Shown: one piece after another, positions 1-11,044 of the stretch
How the letters are laid out: every line of letters begins with the position of its first letter
Position numbering within the stretch: position 1 is the stretch's first letter
Assembly (NCBI GenBank): GCA_902589475.1
Contig: CACITD010000004.1
Span: 1-64,000 of the forward strand
DNA: 64,000 bases
Direction: 5' to 3'
Source: an uncultured Alphaproteobacteria bacterium
GTDB taxonomy: Bacteria > Pseudomonadota > Alphaproteobacteria > Thalassobaculales > Thalassobaculaceae
Notes under the pieces: generated by a model
Database searches by the model: none
Told to the model about the DNA's origin: nothing
What the model saw: the letters and a program-made list of their open reading frames with translations, nothing else
Made by a program: the position numbers and the translations under genes

Positions 1-630
1 AGTAAGTTCCGTCTCTACATACTTTGGAGCCAAAATAAAAATTTCATCTAAAACAATAGTGTCAAAGAGCAAATAGGTACCAAAAATACCAAGTGCAAAC
101 CCAAAATCTCCTACCCTGTTTACCAGAAAAGCTTTGATCGCGGCTGCGTTTGCTGTCGGCTTCTGATACCAAAACCCTATGAGAAGATAGGAGGCGAGGC
201 CAACACCCTCCCAACCAAAAAACATTTGCACGAGATTGTCAGCCGTCACTAACATTAGCATTGCGAACGTAAAAAGTGATAGATACGCGAAAAAGCGGGG
301 GTTATGCGGGTCATGATGCATGTAACCAATTGAGTATACATGGACCATTGTTGAAACGGATGTCACAACCAGTATCATTATAGCTGTCAAAGTATCGATT
401 TTAAGGGCCCATTCAGCTTTAAGATTACCAGACTCTATCCAAGTAAAGAGTTGAATAGTCTGAGCATTCTGTTGCAGAGCTACATCGTAGAAGCATATTG
501 CACCGAGCAACATAGAAGCAGCCATAAAAATACAGGTAACTAAGTGAGCTCCTCGATCGCCAATAATTTTGCCAAAAAACCCTGCTAAAAGCGCCCCGAC
601 AAGTGGCAAGAAGACAATTGCGGCATACAT
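1..630 (-). CDS. nuoL: NADH-quinone oxidoreductase subunit L, N-terminal part (cut by left edge)
   Basis: This is the large antiporter-like membrane subunit of complex I, which takes part in proton pumping. The 210 codons seen start at ATG (628-630) and stay open to the window edge. The N-terminus MYAAIVFLPLVGALLAGFFG and the later segments YSIGYMHHDP and FFGWEGVGLASYLLIGFWYQ are typical of NuoL; the Glu in the last one corresponds to the conserved helix glutamate of the family. It lies 7 bases downstream of nuoK on the same strand and is the last nuo gene visible; nuoM and nuoN are expected beyond the edge. Confidence 0.95.
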   Translation of the reverse strand, partial: MYAAIVFLPLVGALLAGFFGKIIGDRGAHLVTCIFMAASMLLGAICFYDVALQQNAQTIQLFTWIESGNLKAEWALKIDTLTAIMILVVTSVSTMVHVYSIGYMHHDPHNPRFFAYLSLFTFAMLMLVTADNLVQMFFGWEGVGLASYLLIGFWYQKPTANAAAIKAFLVNRVGDFGFALGIFGTYLLFDTIVLDEIFILAPKYVETELT

Positions 631-637
631 AGTACCG

Positions 638-949
638 TTACCCTTTCATGAGATTAACGTCTTCGACAGCTATCGAACCACGATTTCTGAAAAATACCAC
701 TAGAATTGCTAGTCCAATAGCGGCTTCCGCCGCGGCTACAGTTAAAATGAACAGGGCAAAAATCTGTCCGACAAGGTCACCTGCATAAGCTGAAAAAGCC
801 ACTAAGTTGATGTTTACAGCTAGCAGCATTAACTCTACAGACATTAGAATGATAATAACATTTTTTCGATTTAGAAAAATGCCGAAGATACCCAAGGTAA
901 ATAAAATAGCTGCGACAGCAAGGTAATGAGCTAATCCAATTTCAATCAT
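638..949 (-). CDS. nuoK: NADH-quinone oxidoreductase subunit K
   Basis: This is a small membrane subunit of complex I (103 residues, usual length about 100). Three hydrophobic helices are visible, and the second carries the family motif [17 protein letters not shown] with its conserved intramembrane Glu. The ATG at 949 follows two bases after the nuoJ stop, so translation is probably coupled. Confidence 0.97.
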   Translation of the reverse strand: MIEIGLAHYLAVAAILFTLGIFGIFLNRKNVIIILMSVELMLLAVNINLVAFSAYAGDLVGQIFALFILTVAAAEAAIGLAILVVFFRNRGSIAVEDVNLMKG

Positions 950-951
950 AA

Positions 952-1557
952 TTAAACCCCTTCACCTTCTTTGACCTTTACCACATCCAGAACATCCTCT
1001 GATCTACGAGATAACTGATCAGCTATTTTCTGTTTTCTAACCCCTGGCCGACTCCGTAGTGTAAGAACTATAGCCCCAATCATAGCGATGAGAAGAATTA
1101 ACCCTGCTGCTTGAAACAAATATACATATTTGGTGTAAAGGACATTGCCCAGTGCGTGCGTATTAGTAATATTTTGAATGGGAATGACTGCCGCAAGCAT
1201 GCTTCCATCTTCAGAAAAGGACCAAATGCCAATAACGAAGAACAGTTCCACGAGCAAAATTAACCCAAGTAAAGCACCTATTGGAAGGTACTGCATAAAC
1301 CCCTGTCTTAATTCCACGAAATTTATGTCTAACATCATGACTACGAAAAGAAAAAGAACTGCTACAGCCCCCACATATACCACGACAAGAATCATGGCTA
1401 TAAACTCAGCACCAATTAAAACGAAAAGGCCTGCAGCGTTAAAAAATGCTAGAATGAGATACAAGACTGAATGTACAGGGTTTCGTGAAGATACCACCAT
1501 TACCCCAGCAGCAATGGTAACAAAGGCAAACGCATAAAACGCTATTGCTTGAACCAA
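952..1557 (-). CDS. nuoJ: NADH-quinone oxidoreductase subunit J
   Basis: This is a membrane subunit of complex I. The 201 residues contain five hydrophobic helices, including the conserved stretch [20 protein letters not shown], and end in a charged C-terminal tail. The best start is a TTG at 1555-1557, preceded on the minus strand by a run of eight G and AGAAAA that can serve as a ribosome binding site; no ATG sits near the expected N-terminus. The homopolymer in the leader could be unstable in length. Confidence 0.95.
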   Translation of the reverse strand: MVQAIAFYAFAFVTIAAGVMVVSSRNPVHSVLYLILAFFNAAGLFVLIGAEFIAMILVVVYVGAVAVLFLFVVMMLDINFVELRQGFMQYLPIGALLGLILLVELFFVIGIWSFSEDGSMLAAVIPIQNITNTHALGNVLYTKYVYLFQAAGLILLIAMIGAIVLTLRSRPGVRKQKIADQLSRRSEDVLDVVKVKEGEGV

Positions 1558-1623
1558 TTTTCTCCCCCCCCGCTTAGTTTAGTTAAACTTTATTTATTTT
1601 ATTGCTGCTTTCGAACTCGCACA

Positions 1624-2112
1624 TCAACGATAAGGCGCATCAATAGACAAGTTATTGGCAATTTCCGTCTCCCATCTATCGCCGTTTGCTAAGAGCTTCT
1701 CCTTATTATAGAAAAGTTCTTCTCTAGTTTCGGCTGCGAACTCGTAATTTGGACCTTCTACAATTGCATCAACAGGACAAGCCTCCTGGCAAAACCCGCA
1801 ATAAATACATTTTGTCATATCAATGTCGTAACGGGTAGTTCTGCGACTTCCATCCAAACGCGGCTCGGCTTCTATTGTAATTGCTTGAGCTGGACAAATA
1901 GCCTCACAAAGTTTACACGCGATACATCTTTCTTCCCCGTTTGGATATCTACGAAGAGCGTGTTCTCCCCTAAAACGAGGCGAAAGCGGACCTTTTTCAT
2001 ACGGATAGTTTATAGTTACCTTTGGTTTAAAAAAATACTTAAGCGTAAGATACATACCGCTAATTAACTCTGATAACAAAAGTGCTTTGGTACTATTTTG
2101 AAGAATATTCAA
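1624..2112 (-). CDS. nuoI: NADH-quinone oxidoreductase subunit I, 2x[4Fe-4S]
   Basis: This is the ferredoxin-like subunit of the peripheral arm that carries clusters N6a and N6b towards the quinone site. Two Cys motifs are visible: [12 protein letters not shown] (Cys63, 66, 69, 73) and [12 protein letters not shown] (Cys102, 105, 108, 112). The 162-residue length is normal for Alphaproteobacteria. The start is TTG at 2110-2112, supported by a strong GGAGG about eight bases upstream. It lies between nuoH and nuoJ, the standard order. Confidence 0.97.
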   Translation of the reverse strand: MNILQNSTKALLLSELISGMYLTLKYFFKPKVTINYPYEKGPLSPRFRGEHALRRYPNGEERCIACKLCEAICPAQAITIEAEPRLDGSRRTTRYDIDMTKCIYCGFCQEACPVDAIVEGPNYEFAAETREELFYNKEKLLANGDRWETEIANNLSIDAPYR

Positions 2113-2129
2113 TTTTCAACCTCCGGTGT

Positions 2130-3158
2130 TCAGCCAGATAAAGGTGTGGGAACTATATCGAAAGCAACCAGCACGCCAGCCGTAATTACTACCCACGCTA
2201 AAGAAAGTGGAAGAAAAACTTTCCATCCAAGTCGCATTAATTGATCATATCGATAACGCGGGAACGTTGCTCTAACCCATAAGAAACAGAAGAGCACTAA
2301 ACTTATTTTTATAAAAAACCATATTGGCCCTGGGATCCAATTAAACGGTGCTATGTCTATCGGCGGCAACCATCCCCCCAAGAACAGAACTGCTGTCATA
2401 CCGCTCATCAAAATCATGTTTGCATATTCGCCCAAGAAGAATAACGCGAACGTCATTGACGAATATTCTACAAAATAACCTGCAACTAGTTCGGACTCAC
2501 CCTCTGGTAAATCAAAAGGAGCTCTGTTCGTCTCCGCCAAGGCTGAAACAAAGAAAATCACAAACATAGGTAATAAAGGGATTGCAAACCAAACCGTTTT
2601 TTGTGCTTCAACAATCGCACTTAAGTTTAATGACCCTACACATAGGAGGACTGTGATTATCACAAAGCCAATTGACACTTCGTAAGAAACCATTTGTGCT
2701 GCGGAGCGCAATGCGCCTAAAAACGCATATTTGGAGTTACTAGCCCAACCAGCCATAATCACCCCGTAAACGCCCAAGGAAGAAATAGCAAAAAGGTAGA
2801 GAATGCCGACATTTATATCTGCCAAAACCATGCCCGCATCAAATGGAATCACAGCCCAAGCAATCAAACTCAAAATGAATGTAAGCATAGGAGCCATAGC
2901 AAATAAAATTTTGTTAGCTCCGGACGGTAGAATTGTCTCCTTTATAAAAAGCTTCGCGCCATCTGCAAGAGGTTGCAACAAACCAAAGGGCCCAACGACA
3001 TTAGGCCCTTTTCGTAGCTGCATACTCGCAATCACTTTTCTTTCAAAATACGTCAAGTAAGCAACAGCAACCAATAGAGGCACAATGATCGCAAAGATTT
3101 GCGCCACTATAATCGCGGTAGGTAATAAATACGTATCAAGAAATTCGCTAAATTCCAT
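2130..3158 (-). CDS. nuoH: NADH-quinone oxidoreductase subunit H
   Basis: This is the membrane subunit that joins the two arms of complex I and forms part of the quinone chamber. The 342 residues have about eight hydrophobic helices and the family signatures [17 protein letters not shown] near the N-terminus and [20 protein letters not shown] in the middle, including the conserved acidic loop. The start is ATG and it is followed closely by nuoI. Confidence 0.97.
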   Translation of the reverse strand: MEFSEFLDTYLLPTAIIVAQIFAIIVPLLVAVAYLTYFERKVIASMQLRKGPNVVGPFGLLQPLADGAKLFIKETILPSGANKILFAMAPMLTFILSLIAWAVIPFDAGMVLADINVGILYLFAISSLGVYGVIMAGWASNSKYAFLGALRSAAQMVSYEVSIGFVIITVLLCVGSLNLSAIVEAQKTVWFAIPLLPMFVIFFVSALAETNRAPFDLPEGESELVAGYFVEYSSMTFALFFLGEYANMILMSGMTAVLFLGGWLPPIDIAPFNWIPGPIWFFIKISLVLFCFLWVRATFPRYRYDQLMRLGWKVFLPLSLAWVVITAGVLVAFDIVPTPLSG

Positions 3159-3202
3159 GATCTAAGATCCAGCTTGTAAACTTTAAGGCAGTGCAAGTGA
3201 TA

Positions 3203-5263
3203 TTAAGCATTTTTTGTGTTCCCAAAAACCTCACTACACTCCGCCATCACCTTGGAAGCACGGCTTATTGGATCGGTCATATAAAAGTCCTTTATTCCGC
3301 GATCAAAAGGTGCTTGTTCAACATCACCCTCTCGGCCAAAGTCCGTTACAACGGAGCTTTGCACGACTTCTATGTTTTCAAATATTTTATAAGCTTTTGA
3401 TAGGCTATGATGCAATTCCTCATGCGTGTCAAATTCCAAAGCGGAACCAACTACATCAGATAAGGCGCGCACAATTCGCCAATCTTCTCGGGCATCGCCA
3501 GGAGGGAAAACTGCTCGAACCGCAAATTGAGGGCGCCCTTCAGTATTCACGTATAGTCCATCTTTCTCGGTATAGGCTGCTCCAGGCAGTATAACATCAG
3601 CTCTGTGTGCACCTGCATCGCCGTGGTGCCCCTGATAGACTACAAATGCTTTACCCAATCTAGACATATCTATTTCATCGGCAGCCATAAGATAAACCAT
3701 CTCGATAATACCATTGCTGGCATCATCTAATATATCTTCAAGATACCTAGCCCTATCTTTTGGTACAAATTTCATATCTAAGCCGGCAACACGTGACGCT
3801 GCGGTATGCAGGACGTTAAAACCATTCCAACTTTCATTATCATCTTCTATTATAAGGTCGAATTGCTCAGCAATTCTTCGGCACAACCCTAAAACTACGT
3901 CACCATCCGCTCTTGTTAATGCGTTCATACCAACTATTAACATGGGTCGTTTTGCCTCTGCTAAAACCTTAGAAAAACTATGTTGCCCCTGTAAAATTTG
4001 TTTCAGCAATAACGCTGAATTACCTAAATAGTCGACGTCATACGTTAAATCGTATTCTTCCCCAATCAGGGCAATTGGCAGTCGTGTTTCCAACCACCGT
4101 TTTCTAATCCTTGCGTTTAAAACAGGTGCCTCCCATCTTGGATTAGTTCCTATTAATAAGGCGGCGTCAGCATCTTCAATACCGGCGATCCTTGAATTAA
4201 ACAAATAACTCGCACGACTATCGGCATTGATCTTAGCACCGTCCTGACGACAATCTATATTTTCAATCCCAAGCTTTTCCGCAAGACATTTCAGCGCAAA
4301 CATTGATTCCGCCTCACACTGGTCACCTACTAATACGGCAATAGCCTCTGGTGATATTTGTTTCATTTTATCTGCCACGACTGATAGTGCTTCATCCCAA
4401 CTTGCAGGGACTAACTTTCCATCCTTTCGAACAAAAGGCTTATCTAACCTCTGCCGTTTTAAGCCGTCACACGCAAAGCGGGCCTTGTCTGAAATCCATT
4501 CTTCGTTAATATCCTCATTAACCCGAGGTAACACCCTGAGCACTTCCCCTCCGCGGGTGTCAACGCGAATATTTGAACCTATAGCATCCATCACATCGAT
4601 TGTTTCAGTCTTCTTTAATTCCCAAGGCCTTGAAACAAAGGAATAAGGCTTCGATGTTAATGCTCCGACAGGACACAAATCTATTACGTTACCAGAGAGT
4701 TCCGATTCTAATGCTTTTTCGAGATAAGTTGTAATCTCCATGGACTCCCCCCGACCCAAGGCCCCCATATCAGTTACCCCAGCAACCTCCGTAGAAAACC
4801 TCACACACCGGGTGCAGTGAATACAACGCGTCATTATTGTTTTGATAAGAGGGCCCATTTCTTTGCTAGTTACTGCTCTCTTTTGCTCAAGGTATCTTGT
4901 CGCATCGTTCCCGTAACCCATAGCTTGATCTTGCAGGTCGCATTCCCCACCCTGGTCGCAAATTGGGCAGTCTAGGGGATGATTAATGAGCAAAAACTCC
5001 ATTACCCCTTTTCGAGCGGATACAACCATTTCGCTATTCGTTTTTATTTCCTGGTTATCCATTGCGGGGAGGGCACAGCTAGCCTGAGGTTTAGGAGGCC
5101 CTGGTGAAACCTCAACCAGGCACATTCGACAATTTCCGGCAATTGAGAGACGATCATGGTAACAAAAGCGCGGAATTTCTTTACCTGCCGCCTCACAAGC
5201 CTGAAGCACAGTCGAGCCCTCTGGGACTTCAACTTCAATTCCATCAACAATAACCTTTGGCAT
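3203..5263 (-). CDS. nuoG: NADH-quinone oxidoreductase subunit G
   Basis: This is the largest peripheral-arm subunit, with several Fe-S clusters. The N-terminal [2Fe-2S] ferredoxin domain has Cys34, 45, 48 and 63. It is followed by the His/Cys cluster around HPLDCPICDQGGECDLQDQA (His95, Cys99, 102, 108) and a [4Fe-4S] motif starting at TRCIHCTRC (Cys147, 150, 153) and closed by LCPVGALT. The rest resembles the molybdopterin oxidoreductase fold that has lost its cofactor. The 686-residue length is typical for the class. It lies between nuoF and nuoH. Confidence 0.97.
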   Translation of the reverse strand: MPKVIVDGIEVEVPEGSTVLQACEAAGKEIPRFCYHDRLSIAGNCRMCLVEVSPGPPKPQASCALPAMDNQEIKTNSEMVVSARKGVMEFLLINHPLDCPICDQGGECDLQDQAMGYGNDATRYLEQKRAVTSKEMGPLIKTIMTRCIHCTRCVRFSTEVAGVTDMGALGRGESMEITTYLEKALESELSGNVIDLCPVGALTSKPYSFVSRPWELKKTETIDVMDAIGSNIRVDTRGGEVLRVLPRVNEDINEEWISDKARFACDGLKRQRLDKPFVRKDGKLVPASWDEALSVVADKMKQISPEAIAVLVGDQCEAESMFALKCLAEKLGIENIDCRQDGAKINADSRASYLFNSRIAGIEDADAALLIGTNPRWEAPVLNARIRKRWLETRLPIALIGEEYDLTYDVDYLGNSALLLKQILQGQHSFSKVLAEAKRPMLIVGMNALTRADGDVVLGLCRRIAEQFDLIIEDDNESWNGFNVLHTAASRVAGLDMKFVPKDRARYLEDILDDASNGIIEMVYLMAADEIDMSRLGKAFVVYQGHHGDAGAHRADVILPGAAYTEKDGLYVNTEGRPQFAVRAVFPPGDAREDWRIVRALSDVVGSALEFDTHEELHHSLSKAYKIFENIEVVQSSVVTDFGREGDVEQAPFDRGIKDFYMTDPISRASKVMAECSEVFGNTKNA

Positions 5264-5311
5264 TATTTTCCCCGCATTACGCTATCTTTTTAAATCCAGA
5301 AGTTAATGACT

Positions 5312-6607
5312 TTATTCTGCAGCCTGTAATTCTGTTAACCTGCCTTTTCGATTCCTGATTCTATCCTCAATTTCATCCCTAAAGTGTGCTAGCAGTCCTT
5401 GTATAGGCCAAGCTGCAGCGTCACCAAGGGCACAGATTGTATGTCCCTCTATTTGTTTAGTTACCTTCTCTAATGCATCAATCTCTTCTATCTCTGCTTC
5501 ACCACTTACCAATCTTTCCATAACTCGCCACATCCAACCAGTGCCTTCTCTACAAGGAGTACATTGACCACAGCTTTCATGCTTATAAAAGTATGACAAT
5601 CTTGCTATAGCTTTAATGATATCGGTTTGTCTATTCATTACGATAACAGCAGCTGTCCCCAATCCCGATTTAACCGACATTAGTGAGTCAAAATCCATTA
5701 AGATATCATCACATATTGACTTGGGAATACACCTGACTGATGAGCCGCCCGGTATTACCGCCAATAAGTTATCCCAACCGCCTACGACGCCTCCTGCATG
5801 TTTTTCGATCAAATCCTTCAATGGTATTCCCATTTCTTCTTCTACATTACATGGATTGTTTACATGGCCCGATATGCAAAATAATTTGGTCCCCACATTT
5901 TTTTCTCGACCCAGACCAGCGAACCATTCCGGTCCTCTTCTTAATATAGTCGGCACTACGGCAATACTTTCCACATTATTCACTGTAGAAGGGCATCCAT
6001 ATAACCCAGCGGCTGCAGGAAACGGGGGCTTCAGGCGAGGTTGACCTTTTTTACCTTCCAAGCTTTCGAGAAGAGCCGTTTCTTCTCCACAAATATATGC
6101 CCCTGCCCCTCTATGAAGAACCACATCAAAGTCATACCCAGAGCCGCAAGCGTTTTTACCTATAAGTCCTGCGTCATACGCTTCATCAATGGCTGTTTGT
6201 AACTTCTGTGCTTCGTTGTAAAACTCCCCGCGAATGTAAATGAATGCGGCACATGCCCTAATTGCGTAACCACCAATTAGGCAACCTTCTACCAATTTAT
6301 GGGGATCGTTACGCATAATTTCACGATCTTTACATGTGCCGGGCTCACTTTCATCTGCATTTACGATTAGGTAATGAGGTCGATCAGTGACTTCCTTAGG
6401 CATAAATGACCACTTTAAACCGGTTGAAAAACCCGCCCCGCCTCTTCCGCGCAACCCTGAAGCCTTTACCAATTCTACAATTTCATCCGGAGTATTTTTC
6501 AGTAACTCTCTAGTATTAGACCAATCGCCTCGTTTTCGCGCACCAGCTAGGCCTCTATCAAACCATCCGTATAGGTTCGTAAAAATTCTATCTTCATCTT
6601 TCAACAT
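5312..6607 (-). CDS. nuoF: NADH-quinone oxidoreductase subunit F (NADH/FMN site)
   Basis: This subunit oxidises NADH through FMN. The glycine-rich [16 protein letters not shown] (about 51-66) and [20 protein letters not shown] (167-186) form the NADH and FMN sites. Cys346, 349, 352 and 392 in [12 protein letters not shown] and TICALGD bind cluster N3. Its length of 431 residues is normal. It starts with ATG and lies 23 bases after nuoE. Confidence 0.98.
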   Translation of the reverse strand: MLKDEDRIFTNLYGWFDRGLAGARKRGDWSNTRELLKNTPDEIVELVKASGLRGRGGAGFSTGLKWSFMPKEVTDRPHYLIVNADESEPGTCKDREIMRNDPHKLVEGCLIGGYAIRACAAFIYIRGEFYNEAQKLQTAIDEAYDAGLIGKNACGSGYDFDVVLHRGAGAYICGEETALLESLEGKKGQPRLKPPFPAAAGLYGCPSTVNNVESIAVVPTILRRGPEWFAGLGREKNVGTKLFCISGHVNNPCNVEEEMGIPLKDLIEKHAGGVVGGWDNLLAVIPGGSSVRCIPKSICDDILMDFDSLMSVKSGLGTAAVIVMNRQTDIIKAIARLSYFYKHESCGQCTPCREGTGWMWRVMERLVSGEAEIEEIDALEKVTKQIEGHTICALGDAAAWPIQGLLAHFRDEIEDRIRNRKGRLTELQAAE

Positions 6608-6630
6608 TGATCACTTACCTCAGATAATTT

Positions 6631-7281
6631 TTATTTTGAATCAATTGTTTTTGAAAAAGCTGGAACAACGCCATCTGTTTCCTTGAGACTAGTGAGTGTA
6701 GTCGCACCATCTATATTTTCGGACTGGTTTCTTCCGATAACGGAACCTGGCTTTGTAGTTTCACCGTTTCTTAAGTTATCAAGCAACATAGAGGTCGTTT
6801 CATAATCAAGATCTTCATAAAAATCGTCATTGATTTGAATGATGGGAGCATTCACACAAGCACCTAAACACTCGACCTCTAGTAATGTGAAGAGCCCGTC
6901 GGAAGACGTTTCTCCATTAGAAATGCCTAGCTTATCACTAATGCATTTCAAAACGTTATCAGAACCTCTAAGCCAACAAGGCGTTGTTTTACAGACCTGT
7001 AGAAAGTGTCTACCTACCGGCTTTAAGTTGAACATGGTATAGAATGTGGCCACCTCCAAAACTCGAATTGGGGCCATATCTAAAATTTCTGCAACCTTTT
7101 CAATTGCCACTTTTGGCAGCCAGTTCTCGTGCTGTCTTTGCGCAATATCTAAAAGAGGTATGACAGCACTCGCCTGACGCCCTTCAGGGTACTTTGCTAT
7201 TATACCTTCAATCAATTTTTGATTTTCTTCAGAGAATTCGAATACCTCTGGCTGGTCGCTGGCCAACTCATTACCGGTCAT
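6631..7281 (-). CDS. nuoE: NADH-quinone oxidoreductase subunit E, [2Fe-2S]
   Basis: This is the thioredoxin-like [2Fe-2S] (N1a) subunit paired with NuoF. The ligands are Cys97 and Cys102 in [11 protein letters not shown] and Cys138 and Cys142 in [10 protein letters not shown]. At 216 residues it is longer than the enterobacterial form because of a Ser/Thr-rich C-terminal tail of about 55 residues, common in alphaproteobacterial NuoE. Its ATG overlaps the nuoD stop (ATGA), which indicates translational coupling. Confidence 0.96.
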   Translation of the reverse strand: MTGNELASDQPEVFEFSEENQKLIEGIIAKYPEGRQASAVIPLLDIAQRQHENWLPKVAIEKVAEILDMAPIRVLEVATFYTMFNLKPVGRHFLQVCKTTPCWLRGSDNVLKCISDKLGISNGETSSDGLFTLLEVECLGACVNAPIIQINDDFYEDLDYETTSMLLDNLRNGETTKPGSVIGRNQSENIDGATTLTSLKETDGVVPAFSKTIDSK

Positions 7282-8456
7282 CTGTCAATCTCCCCAAAAA
7301 CAATATCTAAAGAACCGATAATGGCCACCGTATCAGCCAACATATGCCCTTTTGAGAGATAATCCATCGCAGATAGAAAAGCGAAACCCGGAGCCCTTAT
7401 TTTACAGCGATAAGGCTTATTTGAACCATCCGAAACTAAATAAACTGCAAACTCACCCTTTGGAGCCTCTACAGCCGTGTAAGTCTCTCCCGCGGGAACA
7501 TGATATCCCTCTGTATAGAGTTTGAAGTGATGAATTAGTGCTTCCATACTCTTCTTCATATCTCCCCTTTTAGGCGGAGCGATTTTGTTATCAGTGCTTT
7601 TCACAGGCCCGTCGGGAATATTTTCTAAACATTGTTTTATAATTCTTAAGCTTTGCCGCATCTCTTCCACCCGAACAAGATAACGTGCATAACAATCGCC
7701 TGTTTTGCCAACAGGAATATCAAAGTCGACCTCAGAGTAGCAGTCGTAAGGACGCGATTTTCTTAAATCCCAGGGCAAACCAGAAGCACGGATGCACGGT
7801 CCAGTGAACCCAAGAGATTGGGCTTCATCCTGGTTAACCGCCCCTATATCAACTGTCCTCTGTTTAAATATTCTGTTATTAGTGAGGAGGTTCTCCATAT
7901 CCTCTACAAAGCTGGGAAAACTTTCAGACCACTTTGCAATATCATCTAACAATCCGTCTGGTAAGTCCTGATGAACCCCCCCAGGCCTGAAATATGCTGC
8001 ATGGAGACGAGCACCTGATGCTCGCTCATAAAACTCCATCAAAAACTCGCGTTCTTCAAATCCCCACAATAATGGGGTCATGGCGCCAACATCTAGAGCA
8101 AACGTTGTAATATTCAGAATATGGTTCAAAACCCTAGACAACTCGGAAAACAAAACCCTTATATATTGTCCCCGTTTGGGCACCTCTATATCTAAAAGCT
8201 TTTCTACAGCTAGCGCATAGGCATGCTCTTGGCACATGGGAGACACGTAGTCCAACCGATCAAAATAGGGAACGGCCTGCAAGTATGTTTTATGCTCTAT
8301 GAGCTTTTCAGTACCTCTGTGAAGCAAACCTATATGCGGATCTGCCCTTTCAACGATTTCCCCGTCCATTTCCATAACTAGTCTCAAAACACCGTGCGCA
8401 GCCGGGTGTTGCGGGCCAAAATTTAGGGTAAGTGGCTTAATGTGTGACTCGACCAT
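7278..8456 (-). CDS. nuoD: NADH-quinone oxidoreductase subunit D
   Basis: This is the 49-kDa-type subunit that forms the quinone-binding site with NuoB. It shows the N-terminal family motif [20 protein letters not shown], the segment [11 protein letters not shown], and a C-terminus ending DIVFGEIDR. Its 392 residues are typical for the class. It is a separate gene rather than a NuoCD fusion. The ATG overlaps the nuoC stop (TAATG) and its own end overlaps nuoE. Confidence 0.98.
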   Translation of the reverse strand: MVESHIKPLTLNFGPQHPAAHGVLRLVMEMDGEIVERADPHIGLLHRGTEKLIEHKTYLQAVPYFDRLDYVSPMCQEHAYALAVEKLLDIEVPKRGQYIRVLFSELSRVLNHILNITTFALDVGAMTPLLWGFEEREFLMEFYERASGARLHAAYFRPGGVHQDLPDGLLDDIAKWSESFPSFVEDMENLLTNNRIFKQRTVDIGAVNQDEAQSLGFTGPCIRASGLPWDLRKSRPYDCYSEVDFDIPVGKTGDCYARYLVRVEEMRQSLRIIKQCLENIPDGPVKSTDNKIAPPKRGDMKKSMEALIHHFKLYTEGYHVPAGETYTAVEAPKGEFAVYLVSDGSNKPYRCKIRAPGFAFLSAMDYLSKGHMLADTVAIIGSLDIVFGEIDR

Positions 8457-9094
8457 TAACTGGCCCCTTCCTTAGGCTTTGAGGTGCCATCATTTAAAAT
8501 GGCCATGCCGCCTTCAGCGCCTTCCCAGGGGCTTAAAAAATCGAAGGTTCTAAATTCTTGCGTGAGTTTCACAGGGTCGTAAACCACTCTCTTTTGTTCA
8601 TCATCATAACGGACCTCAACATACCCCGTTAATGGAAAATCCTTTCGTAACGGATGACCATCAAAGCCATAGTCGGTGAGCAAGCGTCTCAAATCCGGAT
8701 GATCCGAAAAAAATATACCGTACATATCCCATGCTTCTCGCTCGTTCCATTCTGCCGACAGAAACAAGTTTGTTAACGAGGGGACCGCGGTCTCTGTATC
8801 CGTACGAACTTTAACTCTTATTCGCATATTTCTTTTCAAACTCAGGAGATTGTAGACTACCTCAAACCGATACTCTTCCTCTGGATAATCTACACCACAC
8901 AAATCAACAAGAGTTCGGAAGAGGCATTTACTGTCATCTCTTAAAAAGGTCATGACGGTAATTAAAGTTTGACGTTGTGCACGAAGAACCAGTTCGTCTT
9001 TTTCCCATTCAATTGCCAAAAGACTGTCGCTTAAGTGCTCTTCTATGTGAGCCGCGAGCTCATTCAAGTATTCTTTAACATTAGACCCAAGCAT
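8456..9094 (-). CDS. nuoC: NADH-quinone oxidoreductase subunit C
   Basis: This is the 30-kDa-type peripheral subunit. The family signature is seen in the segment [20 protein letters not shown] followed by [20 protein letters not shown]. The 212-residue length is normal. It is followed directly by nuoD with overlapping stop and start codons. Confidence 0.97.
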   Translation of the reverse strand: MLGSNVKEYLNELAAHIEEHLSDSLLAIEWEKDELVLRAQRQTLITVMTFLRDDSKCLFRTLVDLCGVDYPEEEYRFEVVYNLLSLKRNMRIRVKVRTDTETAVPSLTNLFLSAEWNEREAWDMYGIFFSDHPDLRRLLTDYGFDGHPLRKDFPLTGYVEVRYDDEQKRVVYDPVKLTQEFRTFDFLSPWEGAEGGMAILNDGTSKPKEGAS

Positions 9095-9129
9095 ATTTAC
9101 TCCATAGCAACGTTAAATTTGAGTCTCAT

Positions 9130-9681
9130 CTAACGCGAGATTGACCCTGTCCGCCGGATCTTCCGCTGCAATTGCATCAAACCGTAGATAAGAGCTTCAG
9201 CGGTGGGTGGGCAACCGGGAACATAAACGTCAACGGGCACTATCCTATCGCATCCTCTAACAACTGAGTACGAATAGTGATAATAGCCGCCTCCATTAGC
9301 ACACGAGCCCATCGACACCACCCATCTAGGCTCCGCCATTTGGTCGTAAACCTTGCGAAGAGCTGGAGCCATCTTATTTGTTAAGGTGCCGGCAACAATC
9401 ATCACATCTGATTGGCGCGGGCTTGGCCTAAACACCATGCCAAATCTGTCCAAATCGTATCTGCTGGCAGCGGAGTGCATCATTTCAACGGCGCAACACG
9501 CTAAACCAAAAGTCATTGGCCAGAGGGACCCTGTACGAGCCCAGTTAAACAATTTATCTGCTTGAGCGACTATGAAACCTTTTTCTCTAATCTCATCCCC
9601 AACCGCCTGTAAAATGGCATCCTGATCTGCACCTGGTGATATAGGGCGCTGACTTTCATACGATATTTTATCTATTCCCAT
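9130..9681 (-). CDS. nuoB: NADH-quinone oxidoreductase subunit B, [4Fe-4S] N2
   Basis: This subunit carries cluster N2, the last Fe-S centre before quinone. Ligands are the adjacent Cys pair in [11 protein letters not shown] and the Cys residues in [11 protein letters not shown] and [12 protein letters not shown] chose the ATG at 9681 ([11 protein letters not shown], 183 residues) because GGAAGGG lies nine bases upstream; an ATG seven codons earlier (9702) has a weak ribosome site. Either start overlaps the end of nuoA. Confidence 0.96.
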   Translation of the reverse strand: MGIDKISYESQRPISPGADQDAILQAVGDEIREKGFIVAQADKLFNWARTGSLWPMTFGLACCAVEMMHSAASRYDLDRFGMVFRPSPRQSDVMIVAGTLTNKMAPALRKVYDQMAEPRWVVSMGSCANGGGYYHYSYSVVRGCDRIVPVDVYVPGCPPTAEALIYGLMQLQRKIRRTGSISR

Positions 9682-10037
9682 TCCAGCGCACCCTTCCGCC
9701 ATTCATAAACGAACCCAATTGTTAAGATCCCCAAAAAGCAGATCATTGACCAAAAGCCAAACATCCCTATAGCACCCAGGGATATTGCCCAGGGAAACAG
9801 AAACGCAACCTCCAGATCAAAAATAATGAATAGTATTGCTACCAAATAAAACCTCACATCAAACTGACCCCGACTATCGTCAAAAGCTTCGAAACCGCAC
9901 TCATATGGTGACACCTTCTCCGAATCTGGTTTTTGTGAGGCAATCAAAAAAGAAGCAATTACCATTCCGACAGCCATAGCAACGGCAATGCAAAGAAAAA
10001 TTAAAATTGGCAAATACTCTTTCAGCAAATGTTCCAT
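9672..10037 (-). CDS. nuoA: NADH-quinone oxidoreductase subunit A
   Basis: This is the small membrane subunit that begins the operon, with three hydrophobic helices and the conserved [20 protein letters not shown] loop plus [15 protein letters not shown] chose the ATG at 10037 ([10 protein letters not shown], 121 residues, the usual length), preceded by AGAGAG; a TTG twelve codons upstream would add an unlikely Cys/Trp-rich leader. The operon promoter should lie in the 500-base gap upstream. Confidence 0.96.
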   Translation of the reverse strand: MEHLLKEYLPILIFLCIAVAMAVGMVIASFLIASQKPDSEKVSPYECGFEAFDDSRGQFDVRFYLVAILFIIFDLEVAFLFPWAISLGAIGMFGFWSMICFLGILTIGFVYEWRKGALEWE

Positions 10038-10535
10038 TATTGATAACTCTCTAGTTGACCCCCAACAACACAATTATGGTAGAACTTATACCAGTAACTG
10101 ACCTCCCATAAAATGTATATGCCGCAGAATATATATAGCATTTACCCGCAATAAAACCCCATAACGACCGAAATAACAAAATGGAGGCAAAGTGTCGCTG
10201 GCAGTTTAGCAAAATATCGCTTTAAAAGTCTGTTTTAATAGCCAGAAATTTAATCGGATTGCAAAATTTTAAATCTAAACAATATACCAATGTCGCGGGA
10301 TGCTAGGGTCGCCATTTGTTGTGATTGTCAAGCTTACACCAAAGAGAACCAACGTTAAACAAGCGCCACCTCCGTGCAAAAATAACGGCTAAAACAGTAA
10401 AGTAAATACAATAGCCACCAGTACAAACAAACATAGCACGGATAACAGACTGGTTTTCTGCTCCAAGCACCACAAAGCTGCCGAGAAAACAGTTGCCATA
10501 AACTATGCTCAACATAATAGCAGGTTTCAACATAA
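10038..10535. other. Long intergenic region between nuoA and tRNA-Asp
   Basis: These 498 bases hold no convincing gene. They must contain the nuo promoter, read to the left; an AT-rich stretch around 10115-10145 is a candidate but has no clean -35/-10 pair. A 76-codon minus-strand reading frame (10303-10533) has two hydrophobic stretches but starts three bases after the tRNA-Asp CCA and has no ribosome site. No riboswitch or known small RNA was recognised. Confidence 0.5.
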
Positions 10536-10612
<77 letters not shown>

Positions 10613-10689
10613 ACGAAACCCAAACGCATCTAAATGGTGTACTACTGGATCAAAGAACACCTAATCTTGTAGACACCAGTATATAAATC

Positions 10690-10765
10690 TGGTGGGCGCT
10701 GACGGGATCGAACCGCCGACCCTCTCGGTGTAAACGAGATGCTCTCCCAGCTGAGCTAAGCGCCC
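10690..10765 (-). tRNA. tRNA-Val (TAC)
   Basis: A 76-base cloverleaf with encoded CCA. The acceptor GGGCGCT pairs with AGCGCCC, the anticodon stem TCTCG/CGAGA encloses TTTACAC (anticodon TAC), and the T arm reads GGTTCGATCC. It is probably co-transcribed from the hup side with tRNA-Asp 77 bases further on. Confidence 0.97.
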
Positions 10766-10771
10766 AATACC

Positions 10772-11044
10772 TTAATTTAAAGCGTCTTTAAGCCCTTTAC
10801 CAGCTTTGAACTTTGGTTGTCTAGATGCTGGTATACTAATTTTCTCTCCGGTACGAGGGTTTCGTCCTTCGCTAGCCTTTCTGTCCGCCACACTGAAAGT
10901 ACCGAAACCAACCAAACGCACGTCGTCGCCTGATTTCATAGCGCCAATAATAGATTCAATTACAGCATCAACCGCGTTGCTTGCATCCGTTTTCGACAGC
11001 CCCGAGGTATCGGCAACTTTTGAGATTAGATCATTTTTATTCAC
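10772..11044 (-). CDS. hupB: HU-type nucleoid DNA-binding protein
   Basis: HU bends and compacts DNA as a dimer. The 90 residues begin MNKNDLISKVADTSGLSKTD and carry the family arm signature GFGTFSVADRKASEGRNPRTG followed by KFKAGKGLKDALN. The start is a GTG at 11042-11044. The gene follows lon on the same strand and is followed six bases later by tRNA-Val, the frequent alphaproteobacterial lon-hup-tRNA arrangement. Confidence 0.97.
   Translation of the reverse strand: MNKNDLISKVADTSGLSKTDASNAVDAVIESIIGAMKSGDDVRLVGFGTFSVADRKASEGRNPRTGEKISIPASRQPKFKAGKGLKDALN

Noticed and set aside
1178..1537. Antisense frame of 119 codons within nuoJ.
   Set aside because: It lies wholly opposite a well-supported gene and shows the composition of an antisense shadow.
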